A DNA stretch of 64,000 bases from positions 19,992,924-20,056,923 of the forward strand of contig NC_091023.1 of NCBI RefSeq assembly GCF_041296385.1, written 5' to 3'. The position numbers were made by a program, and so were the translations under genes. The notes beneath the pieces were generated by a model. It was not told the DNA's origin and did not search any database. It saw only the letters and a list, made by a program, of their open reading frames with translations. Each line of letters starts with the position of its first letter. The first letter of the stretch is position 1. Shown in pieces: positions 25,001-64,000 of this stretch. This stretch comes from Aphelocoma coerulescens. Lineage: Eukaryota > Chordata > Aves > Passeriformes > Corvidae.

Positions 25001-28000
25001 ATCATGTTACCCCAGTCTCCTGAGATGCAGGAGGAATCCTCATGCACTCTTTCTGCCCATACAGGTGCAAGAGCTGGTGGCTTTGCTGTGTATATGGCTG
25101 AGCATGGTACAGCTGGGCTCCTGGGGAAATTTGTGTTTGGAATAAAGATTTTCCTGGGCTGTGAACCTGCACTCCTTCCTGGCTGTAGTGTTTTGATCTT
25201 GGAGGGGAGAGTGAACAGGCATTGTGTGTCCTTTGTAACCTAGTATGGGTTGGTGTTGAATCCACTGAGGTTTTCAGTAATTTGTATGAGGAAAAATCTG
25301 CAAGAACAGAGAGCACCTCTGTTCTTGGCAATCCTTGTAAGCCCTGCCAAAGCAGTCCTGGCATTTAATCTGATAAAACCCGAGTTGTTTACCTGATGCA
25401 TGGTAGCACACTTCAAGGTTGTGGTGGTGTCTTCTCTGCACTGAGGACAGGTTTGTAGGATGCAGCCTCTGCTTTGCCAGTGCTGCCAAGCATCTCATTT
25501 CTGTGTTCTTCTGTGTTTCACTGGTTACCTCACTGATAGGCTTAGAAACAATATTACAGCAAGTAAATCTAGCCTGGGTAATGGTCTTTGCACAAAGCTA
25601 CTTCTCTTTAACCATACTGCTGTGGCATCAGAAGTATTAAAACAGACACAGGTGCATCCACGGGTTCCAAGCTTCCAAGCATGTGCTTATCTTCCTGTGT
25701 TGCTGCTGTGAGTCTGGTGACATCACTAAGATGCTCCCACAGGAGTTTGACAGGAGTTCAGAGATGCTGCTTGCAGAGTTAGTGTGAATCTGGAAATGCA
25801 TCTGTAGAGCTTCCTTCCCTACCCACTCAATTTCTGTAGCTTCCTGTGGGCACATGAAAACAGTGCTTGGAAAAAAAGTAAAAATCCCAAGTGGAAGCAT
25901 CTTTCTCCCAGTTCTGCTAGATACTTAGTGGTGGGTGATGATCTGAACACACAGGCCTTTGCATTGGGAGCTGCTGCCAGGCAGTGTGACACTGTTGGAT
26001 ACACTTCAATTTAACAGTTGAACTGCACTTAGTTTGTTTACTGTAGAATCTTGGTGTTTATACACAGCTTAATATTTCAGAGTTTGCTGTTCAAATGCTG
26101 TGTACTGGAAAGGAATTCAGTGCTTAAAGCTATAGTGATCCAGTTCTAAAGTGACCCTGGATTTTGTGGAAGCGTGTGCTGGTTTGAAGGCAGTTCTGCT
26201 CATTGAGGTATAGCTTGACCTTGGACCACTGACACATTTTTACTGAGCAGTGATGCTTAAGGCTTTGCAGATTTAGAACATGCTGGTGCTGCTAGGGCTT
26301 TTCCACTACTAAAAAATGTTTCTTTCAAAAATATGAAGGATCATTGTCCTTTTATTCACTTCAGAATTATTTTTAAACTAAATACATGTGGGTGAGTGAG
26401 AAGGCTTCTGGAGTTTGTCCATGTAGGAACTTGGAGAAGTGTAACACGATTTAAAGCTGTGAAGTTTAACAGCTGTGTAGCTGCTGGTGCAGCTTGGTAC
26501 AGAAATGGCATTAGTGGGTGAACAGTGCTGATACGAGTGACATTAATTAAGATTAACTTTATGTGCAGAATGGTCATTGATGATCTTTGAATGCCAGTGC
26601 AATGCTACAGCTCATTCTCAAATCTGCTCACAGCTTTACCTATGAATAGAAAAATGCCCTAACGTTGGGTGCTTGTGACTGGCCATGCATGCTTCCAGTT
26701 GTGAGTAATTTCACTTTCTTTATGATCAGTAGTTCTCTGTGAGAATTTGAAGTGACTGTCTAGAGAGCACTGAAGTGTGTGGCACATCACAGGGCAGAAG
26801 CTGACTTCCCTTCTCACAAAATTAGAGATACATCAACTTCTCTGCTAGGAATCTTTATCTCCTGTTAAAAATAGCACACAAGACTACCAAACATTGGCAG
26901 ACAGCATGGCTGGCTGGCTTTAGACCTTTGAGACCATTGTTCTGTCTGTGTTACCTTTGAGTAGGTTCTGGAATAAAAAGGAAAATCATACTGAAAAGGT
27001 TAATTTGACACTGTCAGAACTGAAAGTGGGGCTGTATTTCATAGAGATATCCCCATTAAACGTGTTAAGGTTGTAATTAAAGTTGATAGCCTATAAAGGT
27101 ATGGGATTAATGTGTGGTCTAAAGTCATGTTTTTAATGCTTAGTTTTTAAAATTGGACACCAGTGTTGATGACTTGTATGTTATGCCTGCTGTGCATTAA
27201 GCAGTGTTAAATAATCTGGGCTTCAGAAAAAGGAACACAGTAGGAAATAAGAGTAGTCTCCTAGAGAATTCCCATATAAATTACAACATCTTTGTAGTGA
27301 ACAGAGCACAGGTAAGGAAGGGAAAGTTGTGAACCTCCCAGTTTGCTTACACATAGCTGGAAATACTAGTTAAGAGCTGAGTCACCATCCCTCTTACTGA
27401 TGAGGATGTATTTTGATTTGGAGATGATCCAACTTACGTATGTATGTTTGTGAGTTGCTTCTGAAGTGGACTTGAAGTGATACCTGTGGGTAGCAGAGAA
27501 GTTGAGGTTGAAAGGAAGTAGATGGATAATTAGTGAAGATAGTTTTCTTCTTGAGCAGCAATAAACTTTGTAGCTCTCAAACACTTGTATAAACTGTTAG
27601 TCCAAAGATGATTATTGTATTACAAATTGCTTTGAACCAAAGCTTCTCACTCCTTTAGAGTGTCGTATTTTACAGATGGAAGAAAGCTTTCCAGAGTCAG
27701 TCTTTTAGAGCACATCACTACTGAACTGCAGAGAACCAGTAGCCAGACCAAATAAAAGGGTTTCCCTAGAGGTCTACAACTTACCAGACAAACTGTGACC
27801 TTTTTTCCTCTGTTTTTTGGCCATTTTTCAGTGGACTAAATAGGAAGCATAGACTAACGTTTTGAATAGGTTCTTCCTGCTTCTTTTCCTTCCTTCCTCA
27901 ATTTTTATTTTGTGAGTAATAGTCTGACTTGTCTGTCTTCTGCTATAAGCTAGAAGTGTTTTGGCTTTTTAGATAATGTCATGGGACCACAATCATCACT

Positions 28001-28984
28001 TTTCTGGTGTGCTTTTTCTGTCATGAAAAAATTACAAATAAGTGCCTGGCTTGTTTGTGAGCAATTTACTTGCTGATGTTGCTTTCACTGCAAGGATATT
28101 GAAATCTCCATGTGTGTGAATAGGCTTAAGAGGTCTCTAGTGGTGTTTGGCTGCACTGCTACGCTGGGGATAAAAAAATTGAAAATTGATCAGAGGAAAC
28201 TTTGTTCAACACACTGAAAAAATCAGATGCAAAAATCTGATTTGAAAAAAATGACTAACCTGAAAGTGTGCCTTCATGCAGTCTTACTGTTAATTGATCT
28301 TTTTATTAGGTTTGCTTTGAGTCCTTGTTCAGATGACAACTGCTTTAGGAAGCTGAGGGCTGTATCAGCACAAGGATGCTTTTAGGGATGGTTTGGTCTT
28401 TGCTGTCCTTTCTCACTTCGTGGGTGCTTTTGAAATGACAGGATCATTGTGCCTTGCCTGAGAAAAATATGAGAAAAAGGTGGAGAAAATCTGCTGTAGT
28501 CTAGGATTAAAAAATTTCATCTTTGATTAAAACCAAGTCTGCCCCGGATGTCCTGTGCAAGGTGCCTGTAAATACTGGGGGGACCTACAGCCTCTGCTCT
28601 GTGTTGCCATCCTGGGGCACAGACTGAGATTTCTGGGTAGGGTAGCAGGAGGGAGCTGCTACAAAACAGGTTTATAAAGTACAGTGGGTGGTTCTGTTGA
28701 CAGTTTCTTTTATATTCAAAATAGACTTTACTTAATTCTGCTTTTCGTGGTAATTCAGGAATCGAAATCACTTAGGTCTTGCCAAATTCATTAGCACGGT
28801 GTACTAAAGGGAATGTCTATTTGGAAGCCTTTCTAAAAGCAGAATAAAAAATATATGTACTCAAGTTCCTAGATTTTTTGTTCTGTTTTTTAAAGAGGAG
28901 AAAAATAACTTTCAGTATCTCTTTCTTCCCTCTTATTGGCAGGTTTTCTTCACAGTGGAGTGTGAGAAATAGAGGCTGAAGAAG

Positions 28985-38938
<9,954 letters not shown>

Positions 38939-39272
38939 CTGGGAGCCAAACATGTACATTCTCCATTTGAGATCTGGAGAGATCAATGCTGCAGCCTATA
39001 GCTGTGAAATAACATTTCTACCTTGTATTTGCAGGTGAAGTTTTTCTATTCACTGATTATTACACAAAAAGGCTTTCTGTAAACTAGAAAAAAAATCAAG
39101 TGAAGAAATAGGGGAGGGGGGAAGAAATCACTGACTTTTTAAAAGGGGCCAGCACACATAATCATGGTGACCGACAAACTAAGAGCCAGTCTTTTTGTTT
39201 TTGGTGGTTTGGTTAGATTGTCCTTGAAGGGTTTTTGCTTGTGCTCAGTCTGCTAATCCTGTACTTTTTTTT

Positions 39273-39280
39273 TGTACATA
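39273..39280 (+). promoter_or_regulatory. Pumilio response element TGTACATA
   Basis: Exact match to the UGUANAUA consensus in the GNB4 3'UTR, about 335 bases after the stop codon. It is embedded after a T-run, which should leave the RNA open. Function is inferred. Confidence 0.45.
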
Positions 39281-39454
39281 ACAGAATATACACATTATAG
39301 CAGCCAATCATGTAACATTTGTCTGTATGTAAAGAAATATGTTTGCGTTTTTTAAGGAACTACATTTATAGCTTTGCTTTTAACCCGAGATGTCACTTCT
39401 GAGTTTTGTAGTGGGTGAACTAGATTGCTGTTTTAAATGTTTTTGTGAATTTAC

Positions 39455-39462
39455 TGTAGATA
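39455..39462 (+). promoter_or_regulatory. Pumilio response element TGTAGATA
   Basis: Exact UGUANAUA match in the GNB4 3'UTR, 182 bases after the first element, start to start. Confidence 0.4.
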
Positions 39463-40236
39463 AAGTGAAGCCAATGGTATGTATGTGTTTTTTATAATGG
39501 AAGGCATTTGAATTTTTTTTTAAAGGCCCTGGAGACTCCCAGTTAATACCTACCGCCTTACTCACTCACTTCTTGACCTGCTTGCCTGTTTTTGATCAGG
39601 GGGGTTCTTCCTTCAAGCCAGTGGTTCCTGGTTCATCCATTGGCAGTCATGACCTCCAAACACCAAGGAGTTAATGCCAGGTAGACTTGCACCAACAGCA
39701 GAAATAATTGGAAAATAAAATAAATCCAGAAGTTTTAGCTTCCTCCCTGCAGGATTTTGATCAGTTACTCCACGCAGTCTGTGGGTACAGAAGCCAAATG
39801 CTGAGTGCTTTCCCTTTGGCTCAGCGCTGGCCAAATGGGTGGGCTTGGCCCTTCACAAGCTCCAGCTGATCTGCACTCACAGTGACTTGGCTGCTGCTCA
39901 GAGCCCAGAGCAGTGTCTCTGCAGAGCTTGCTCATTCCACACCAACTGAGAATTTCAGGAGGACTTTGCTTAAATTCCTAAAGAGGATTTAACTGTGCAG
40001 TTAATTGCTTGTAATCCCCCTCCAAATTCAGGGGTTGCCAAAGCACACCGCAGCCAAAAGTGCTTGTTGTCAGTTCTGTGCAGTGTGAATTACCAGAGGA
40101 ATTGTGTAACTTAACTGCGCCTGTGTGACCCCTGAGAACTGCCCAGGATAACCTGAAGGGTGTGCTTGTTCTGTGTGGTCACTGAGGGCTGTGCCATGGG
40201 TGTTTCTAGGTGCCAGCTGTCCTGCAGCTCCGACAC

Positions 40237-40244
40237 TGTAAATA
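40237..40244 (+). promoter_or_regulatory. Pumilio response element TGTAAATA
   Basis: Exact UGUANAUA match (the most common PUM1/PUM2 variant) in the middle of the GNB4 3'UTR. Confidence 0.45.
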
Positions 40245-41242
40245 GCCATTTCTGCTCCTTTGCTGATTTGATTCTGATTTTGATGTCAGTTGCTGAGAAA
40301 TCTGACCAAGTACAGTTCAGTGCAGAGACAGGAAAATCAAGTGACTGATGCCCATTTGAAACTGCCCAGGGAGGTTGCTTCACTTTTTGGTGCCTGGCAG
40401 CATGTCTGCGCTCACAGTGGATGTTCCCTTGGGAATCTGAACGTCTGTGGCTATTTTGGAATGGGGGATTAAGTCTATTGGCTTCTCTTAAGTGACTTAT
40501 TTTAAAAATAACGTGAATTTTAAATCACCAGGTTGGAAGATGGTATTAGTCATCATTCATTGGAACTGATGGGGAGTCTGGGTGTTTCTGGGTCAGGTAG
40601 TAAAGAGAAGGGCCCAGAATCCTGTAGTATATCCAAATGGATTTCTGGCTGAGATGACTTTTGTCAAGTTTCTGGTATTTTTTAATCCTAAATTTCAGTA
40701 CTTCCAGACTGTGCCTGTAAACTTGCCATGTCTATAATGGTGAAGGTGCCAATAAATGTACCAGTCAATCACGGTAAATTCACTTTTAAAGTAAGAAAAA
40801 AGGCGCTTCTTATACTGGAGAAGGAACATTTCCTAACAGCAGCCTGTGGTGTAGGACCAAAATCCCACTGTATAGTGTCTCACAGGAATTCCTCAGCATT
40901 TTGCTTTGTGATCTCTCTGCATTAACAGAACTATTATGGAATTCTTGTAACTCTCTTAAGTGAGCAGCTCTTTGGGATCTTGCAGACTCAGTTTATTTTT
41001 TAGTGGTGCACTTGATTTTTTTTTTTTTTTTTTTAACTCACAGCTGCCTTGAGTGAATCATTCTGGAAATTTGTTACTAAGGAATTTTAAGAAAATATTC
41101 TTTTTCTAAAAAAATTTTTTTCCGTAGAAGTGTGTTTTGAACCAATTTCCTAGTCAACACCTTTGCCAAGACCGGTGCCATTTTTACATTCTGGTATTAA
41201 AACTGGTTTCTACTTGTGAAACTCCAAAACCAATTTTACAGC

Positions 41243-41250
41243 TGTATATA
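41243..41250 (+). promoter_or_regulatory. Pumilio response element TGTATATA
   Basis: Exact UGUANAUA match, and the highest-affinity PUM variant, in the GNB4 3'UTR. Confidence 0.45.
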
Positions 41251-43639
41251 ACTTTTCTTACCAGTTCAGGTAGCCTGTCACAGTGATAGTGGCTCTTGTA
41301 CAGGTATTACTGCCAATAACTTCACTGTCATTGTTGGATGGCTTTTGCCTCTTGGATTCAGCTGCTTTTAAAATAAATACTAAGGAATGCCAACTATTTG
41401 CTGAGGTGTCCAACAGCATCCCAGAGCTCTGCCTGCCCCTGCTCCTCGGTCACCCCAGGTCTGAGGGTCTCTGGTGTCGGTACACGTGAGACCCGGGAGA
41501 AACCTGAGCACAACGGGGGAAACGGCGTCTGGTGTGGCTTTGGAGCTTGTGGGAAGCCTGTGATAGATCCTGCCCAGGTGACGTTTGCTGTTCCAGTACT
41601 GCCCTGGCTGTGGGTTAGTTTTCAAGCCTGCACATTCCAGTACCACAGGTACTGTGTGATGCCATGGAATGACTGAGGCTCTGGCATTCCCTTTTTCAAA
41701 CGGCTGGCAGGGACCTCTTGAGGTTGATGCCCCAGCTGAAGTGGAGGTGGCTTTTATGGTAGAAGCTCAAACTCCTCCTAAAAGAAGGAAGGAAATAAAA
41801 TGACCCTTGATAGGTTTTACTTAAAAGGTTTTACACCAGCTTTGAATTTCAAGGAAACTGGTGTGCCTGCAGTTGTTGTGGGCCCATGTGTGCAGCTTGT
41901 GTGACTTCTGACTCTGCACTGTGACAGCAAACTCGCTCACAGCAGGTCTTGCAGCATGAGTGGGCACATCTTCACTGGCTTTAAAAGTTTGCAGCCAAAC
42001 TTCATCCTTAGCTGAATTTCAAATAAGTTGTGTCATTACTGAACTGGAGTAACCAAGAGCATTGTGCCAAACAGTGGCAGAGTAACTCTTGCCCAGCCTC
42101 TCTTCTAAAGGCAGTCGGTTATGGCTCGGGAAGCAGAACCATGTGCTTGGTGTAACAAGATTTATTTTATTCTGGTAGTTTGTCAGCATTTTCTAATGTG
42201 ATTTGACTTTGCAATAGAGAGTTCTCCCTTCAGGCAAGTGCCCAGCCTGGGTGTGTTCCCATCTAGCCTTGGATGGCTGTTTATTGGTGGAGAAAGCGGT
42301 TGAGATTCTGGAAACCACAGAAAGCTGCTGTGGCTTCGTGCTGATGTTTGCTCGTGTACTTCAGTAATGGGGCCTGGTTCCCTCTGTCTCCAGCCTTTTT
42401 CCTTCCAAACACTGCTGTCCTCTGCTGTGCTGAACTGCAGATCCATGGCAGTGCTGGCAGAGCTGGCAGCTCCATGTATTGACAGGATTTGTACCATTCC
42501 AAAGGGAACATGGATTAAAGAGGACAGGGCCTGACCTTGCCTTGGCAAAGCTGAGCTGGAGCAGCAGCAGGTCCCAGTGTGTCCTTACTGTAATGCATGG
42601 GTTGGAAGTAGTTGACTCCTTACTTCAGTTGTGTAACTGCTTGTCCCACAATGAAGTTCGCATTAATTACTTCAAGGTGGAATGAAAACATTGTGAAAAC
42701 ATTCCAAGAGTTGTAGTCTGTCCTCTCTGGGGACAGTGTCACCTCCACTAGGTTTAGTGCTGTGCTTTAAGATGTTGGTGAGAGTTTTGGCTAATTGGAT
42801 TAGTTGGTATCAATGGTTGTGTAGCAGAATGGCTGGTTTTGAGATAGCATTTCCTGTACAAGTACTTAGCATGGGTTGATGGTGCACTGTGTATCCAGTA
42901 CTCTGGCATGCATGCTGGTCACACTCCTCCTACACTTCAGAGGCACCAGAGCCTTTTATCCAATTGCTGGTTATGTAAAATACATGCAGAATGTTAATGC
43001 AGTGTTGTTATGGTAAATGTGTGAACAGTGTTACTAATTGATATAACTGATAACAGATTACATGTGCCTGACATTCTTATACCACACAGTATGTTTAGGT
43101 TTTAACTAATATGGACTTCGGTGGAATAGTCTTAGGTATTTCAAGCCTTTGTTTTACTTACACAATGGTGCTCTCTTTGTGTTTTCTTTTTTTTTTTAAA
43201 TAAAAGCATCTGAACACTTGTAGTACATATTACATCCAAAGGAGTCCAAAACAAAGTGCTTCTAAACATGCTTAATTTTACTTTGCCTTTAGTTCCCAGC
43301 ACCTCTCATCAGCTTGTTTTGTTTTGTTTTGTTTTTACTTGTTGCTGACTACTTTGGAAAACTTCGGTAATGTTACCAATTATGAAGTGATTCTGCACTG
43401 CCTTTGGATTGTGTATGTATTCAGAAACAGTCTTAAAGCTTTTATTTAAGCTATTAAAAAACCAGGGACTTGTGCCATTTGTTCTTTAACAGTGCTGTTG
43501 TAAAAAGACTTCCCTGTGACAAAAAAATCACTTGCTATGAACTTTGTTTATAGCTTTTTTTTTTTCCACGATGGATCTTTTTCTTTGTATTTGTACAGTG
43601 GCTCAGTGAAAGATGTTGCCATGAGTTGATATTGTAACC

Positions 43640-43645
43640 AATAAA
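43640..43645 (+). terminator. GNB4: Poly(A) signal AATAAA, likely GNB4 end
   Basis: The canonical hexamer lies in 'aaccAATAAAcaagtgc', followed within 50 bases by a GT-rich stretch ('gtcagctgtcagtgttgtgt') suitable as a downstream element. Cleavage would fall near 43,660. Confidence 0.65.
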
Positions 43646-43665
43646 CAAGTGCTTTTAACCAGCCT

Positions 43666-45254
43666 GGGTCAGCTGTCAGTGTTGTGTTAGAGCAGCCCTT
43701 GGCCTGCAGGTGTCCCTGGGATGGGGATGGAGCAGCCACACAGCAGCAGCCAGGACCTGTGGGAATGAGGTGCAGGTCCTCACCTGGGGCAGAGCTGCCA
43801 AAGAACTTACCAGAGCACAGGGGTAGTACTTTTTTTTTAATAAATAACTGTAGAACACATGCATTGAAAGTTTTATCTTGATACAATGTCAATACAAATG
43901 CTCCACAAACAGAGCACTGATACACACAGCTGTGCCCTCACCCACACCAAAGCTGGGCTGTTACTCACTGGTGGATGCCAGAGTTTTCTTCAAACCCCCA
44001 GGACTCCCCATGCACAGTCAGAACAAACACCTGAACACACTGGAACTGTTGTCTTCCCTTAATGCCTCTAGCATTACATCTTACATCTATTTCTTGATGA
44101 GATAGCCCTTAGTTACTGGAACATAGCAAGTTCCTATCCCTTAGAGCTGAATCTTTAATTTAGTCAATGTTAACACTGCCATAAAAATATATAAATACTC
44201 TGAAAAGGCTTTTCTTTTAAAATAATTTTAAAAAGTCTAGTTTAGAAAAAAGTAGATGTTGAATGACTGCAGACAGCAACAGCAGAAGCTTTTTAAAGAG
44301 GCTTTGCTGGAGGTGAGCAAGAAAGGACTCCAGCACAGCTGCCTGGAGTCTGACCTAAAGGAGACCTGTTCTACAGCAGAACCTACAGCTGCACTGGTCA
44401 GGGAGTGATGGGGTTTCACCATGTCCTGCTCCCTGAAGCCAGCAGCAGGAGCTCCAGGTCCATCCTGACACCCTGAGCTTCCCTACCCAACCTGCACCAA
44501 TCCTGTCCAGACCATCTCAGCAAAGCCTGCTGTGCCTGGCTGTGAGCTGGGGGTGGTGACACACCTGAGCTCACTGGGCCATGGCTCTAGCCCTGTGCTC
44601 ACAGGCAAAGGACCACTTCACTGTGCTACCAACTGCAAAAATAGCTCCACTTTTACCTAACCAGTGCCCTCTTGGCTCAAGGAGGTGGCCCACTGCATTT
44701 CCTTAGTGCAGTTCACCCCCCATCTTTCACTGTGCTTTAAAGAGGAACTGCTGCCCGACACACTGGCACCTGCTTTCCAAACTTGCCTGGAGTCCTTTCC
44801 CATGCCAGAGTTTGTACTTCCCTATACAAAATCAAACCCACATGGAAAACCAGCACTCTCCATCCCTGGACAATTCATTAGCAGGTGAAAGCAGGAGACT
44901 GGGCTAAGCTCTCTCCCTGCCTAAAGTCCTGGATGCCAGGAAGCGAGACTTGCCACTGCTACATACTCAGGAAAACCAGCGAGGATTTGGGGTTTTATTG
45001 TCAAGTGCCCAAAAAAATTTAGTGTTTAAAGGTAATTTTTAACCCAAAATCTGCAAAACAAACATAACACTCAAGAGTACCACAGCTCTTCAGTTTGGTT
45101 CACCATCAGAGTCCAAGTTTTACAACAAAAAATGCCACCCAAAGTAACATTAAAAATGTAAATTATTTCAAGTGACTCCACAGAGTAGAAGTGTCACCTG
45201 TAAAATTTCTGCTTTGCCCTACAAAGGAGCACCAGGAACGTTCACAATGACATT
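43666..45254 (-). other. MFN1: MFN1 3'UTR and convergent intergenic space
   Basis: This interval separates the presumed GNB4 end from the MFN1 stop codon. On the - strand there is an AATAAA at 44994-44999, giving a 3'UTR of roughly 275 nt, and ATTAAA signals further on, notably near 43836-43842 just before an A-run. If the distal one is used the two genes end only about 170 bp apart. I see no other gene or repeat here. Confidence 0.5.
44994..44999 (-). terminator. MFN1: Poly(A) signal AATAAA, proximal candidate for MFN1
   Basis: The canonical hexamer is on the - strand (TTTATT on +), about 255 nt beyond the MFN1 stop codon. It is the nearest canonical signal. Use is inferred. Confidence 0.5.
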
Positions 45255-63322
<18,068 letters not shown>

Positions 63323-64000
63323 CTAGAGGGATAGAAAATAAAAGCACTTTGAGCAGAGCACAGCAGCATTAAACACATCTTTGTGCTGAATTGAATGCAC
63401 CCCCATTGCAGTGCATCAGCTCCACAGAGCACAAGCTGTTTTGGGGACAAAGCTCCAGCCAGAAGAGAGTGGGGAGTGCTCATTCAGAGGAACGCGTCAC
63501 CAGCTCCACATTCTGCAGGAACTTGGAAGTCCTCAGCAGTGTCCTACTTTGCACTAACCCTCTACCCCTCACACATAAATATTTGAGGTTTAACTATTAC
63601 ACAACAGCATGAAGTTATGTAGACTGTAACTCATTTTTGAGCTGCTTCCAGAAAAAGTTCAGTGCTCACTGTACAACAGTTCACAAATTTATTCAAAATG
63701 CTAGAGGGAGAGTTGAGTTCTCTTTTCCCTGCTTTTTCCCTTTGCAAAAGCAATGTTTATCACACATCACAGTTTGTATTCAACTTTTAACTTCTTGAAA
63801 CATCAAGGGTGAGATATAATTAATTTTTTTATTTCAGAACCTTTGATAGTTTTTCTTTAAAGGACTAAACTAGTTTTAGCAAAATGAAGGCAAGATCATC
63901 TTTGCCACATTTTTTCCAATACTATTACAGAATTTTTAGAACTCAACCGTGAAGATTCATACTCCAAAAAATATGTAACCACATGTTTAAATGTAAGCAC
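63323..64000 (-). other. MFN1: Partial MFN1 intron at the window edge
   Basis: The sequence upstream of the P-loop exon is intronic. I do not find the preceding exon, whose last residues should read roughly ...AFFG, in these 678 bases. It must lie to the right of the window. Confidence 0.7.

Larger units (their letters stand above)
13161..28942 (+). other. GNB4: GNB4 intron 1 (about 15.8 kb)
   Basis: After the GC-rich beginning this is ordinary AT-leaning sequence. I find no recognisable coding exon on either strand. It holds one short CR1 remnant (21984-22050), a 20-bp perfect palindrome (18039-18058) and scattered short homopolymers. Large first introns are usual where exon 1 is non-coding. 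Enhancers may be present but cannot be read from sequence alone. Confidence 0.6.
38939..43665 (+). other. GNB4: GNB4 3'UTR (about 4.7 kb)
   Basis: No further exon or splice acceptor in frame follows the stop, and the sequence stays uninterrupted by other genes to a good poly(A) signal at 43640-43645. Earlier AATAAA hexamers (such as 43199-43204) could give shorter isoforms. Four Pumilio-type UGUANAUA octamers lie within it (39273, 39455, 40237, 41243). Low-complexity tracts include a T-run near 41014-41034 and a short (TTTTG)n near 43314-43334. A long 3'UTR is typical for GNB4 orthologues. The exact end is inferred from the signal. Confidence 0.65.

Overview
This is a vertebrate nuclear window, almost certainly from a bird and probably from a passerine (songbird). 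Three things point there. The interspersed repeats are CR1 LINE 3' ends, the dominant avian retroposon. One insertion is a tRNA-Ile-headed SINE with a CR1-type tail, an arrangement I know from passerines (TguSINE1-like). The introns are compact. Two conserved protein-coding genes in convergent orientation account for all the recognisable coding sequence.

Layout. Positions 1 to about 12,170 are intergenic and hold no exon I can recognise. A truncated CR1 element (about 12,174-12,575) and a C-rich degenerate minisatellite (about 12,690-12,940) lead into a dense CpG island (about 12,890-14,250). The island is the presumed promoter and non-coding first exon of GNB4. GNB4 (G-protein beta-4 subunit, 340 aa) runs on the + strand: intron 1 is about 15.8 kb, the nine coding exons lie between 28,985 and 38,938, and a 3'UTR of about 4.7 kb ends near an AATAAA at 43,640. 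MFN1 (mitofusin 1) runs on the - strand. Its stop codon is at 45,255-45,257 and 15 coding exons extend to 63,322. Roughly the first 83 residues and the promoter lie beyond the right edge.

Both gene models were assembled exon by exon. Every junction keeps frame. GNB4 gives exactly 340 codons plus a stop, and MFN1 gives 656 codons from the P-loop to the C terminus. The tail-to-tail GNB4/MFN1 arrangement matches the human 3q26.33 neighbourhood as I remember it. The two genes are functionally unrelated, one in heterotrimeric G-protein signalling and the other in outer mitochondrial membrane fusion, so their adjacency is conserved synteny and not a pathway.

I found no convincing new biological system. 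The most interesting observations are the passerine-type SINE in an MFN1 intron, a GC-AG intron in MFN1, exons with 89% GC at third positions inside otherwise AT-leaning genes, a cluster of Pumilio-type motifs in the GNB4 3'UTR, and a short upstream ORF with CRE/RFX/GC-box motifs in the CpG island.
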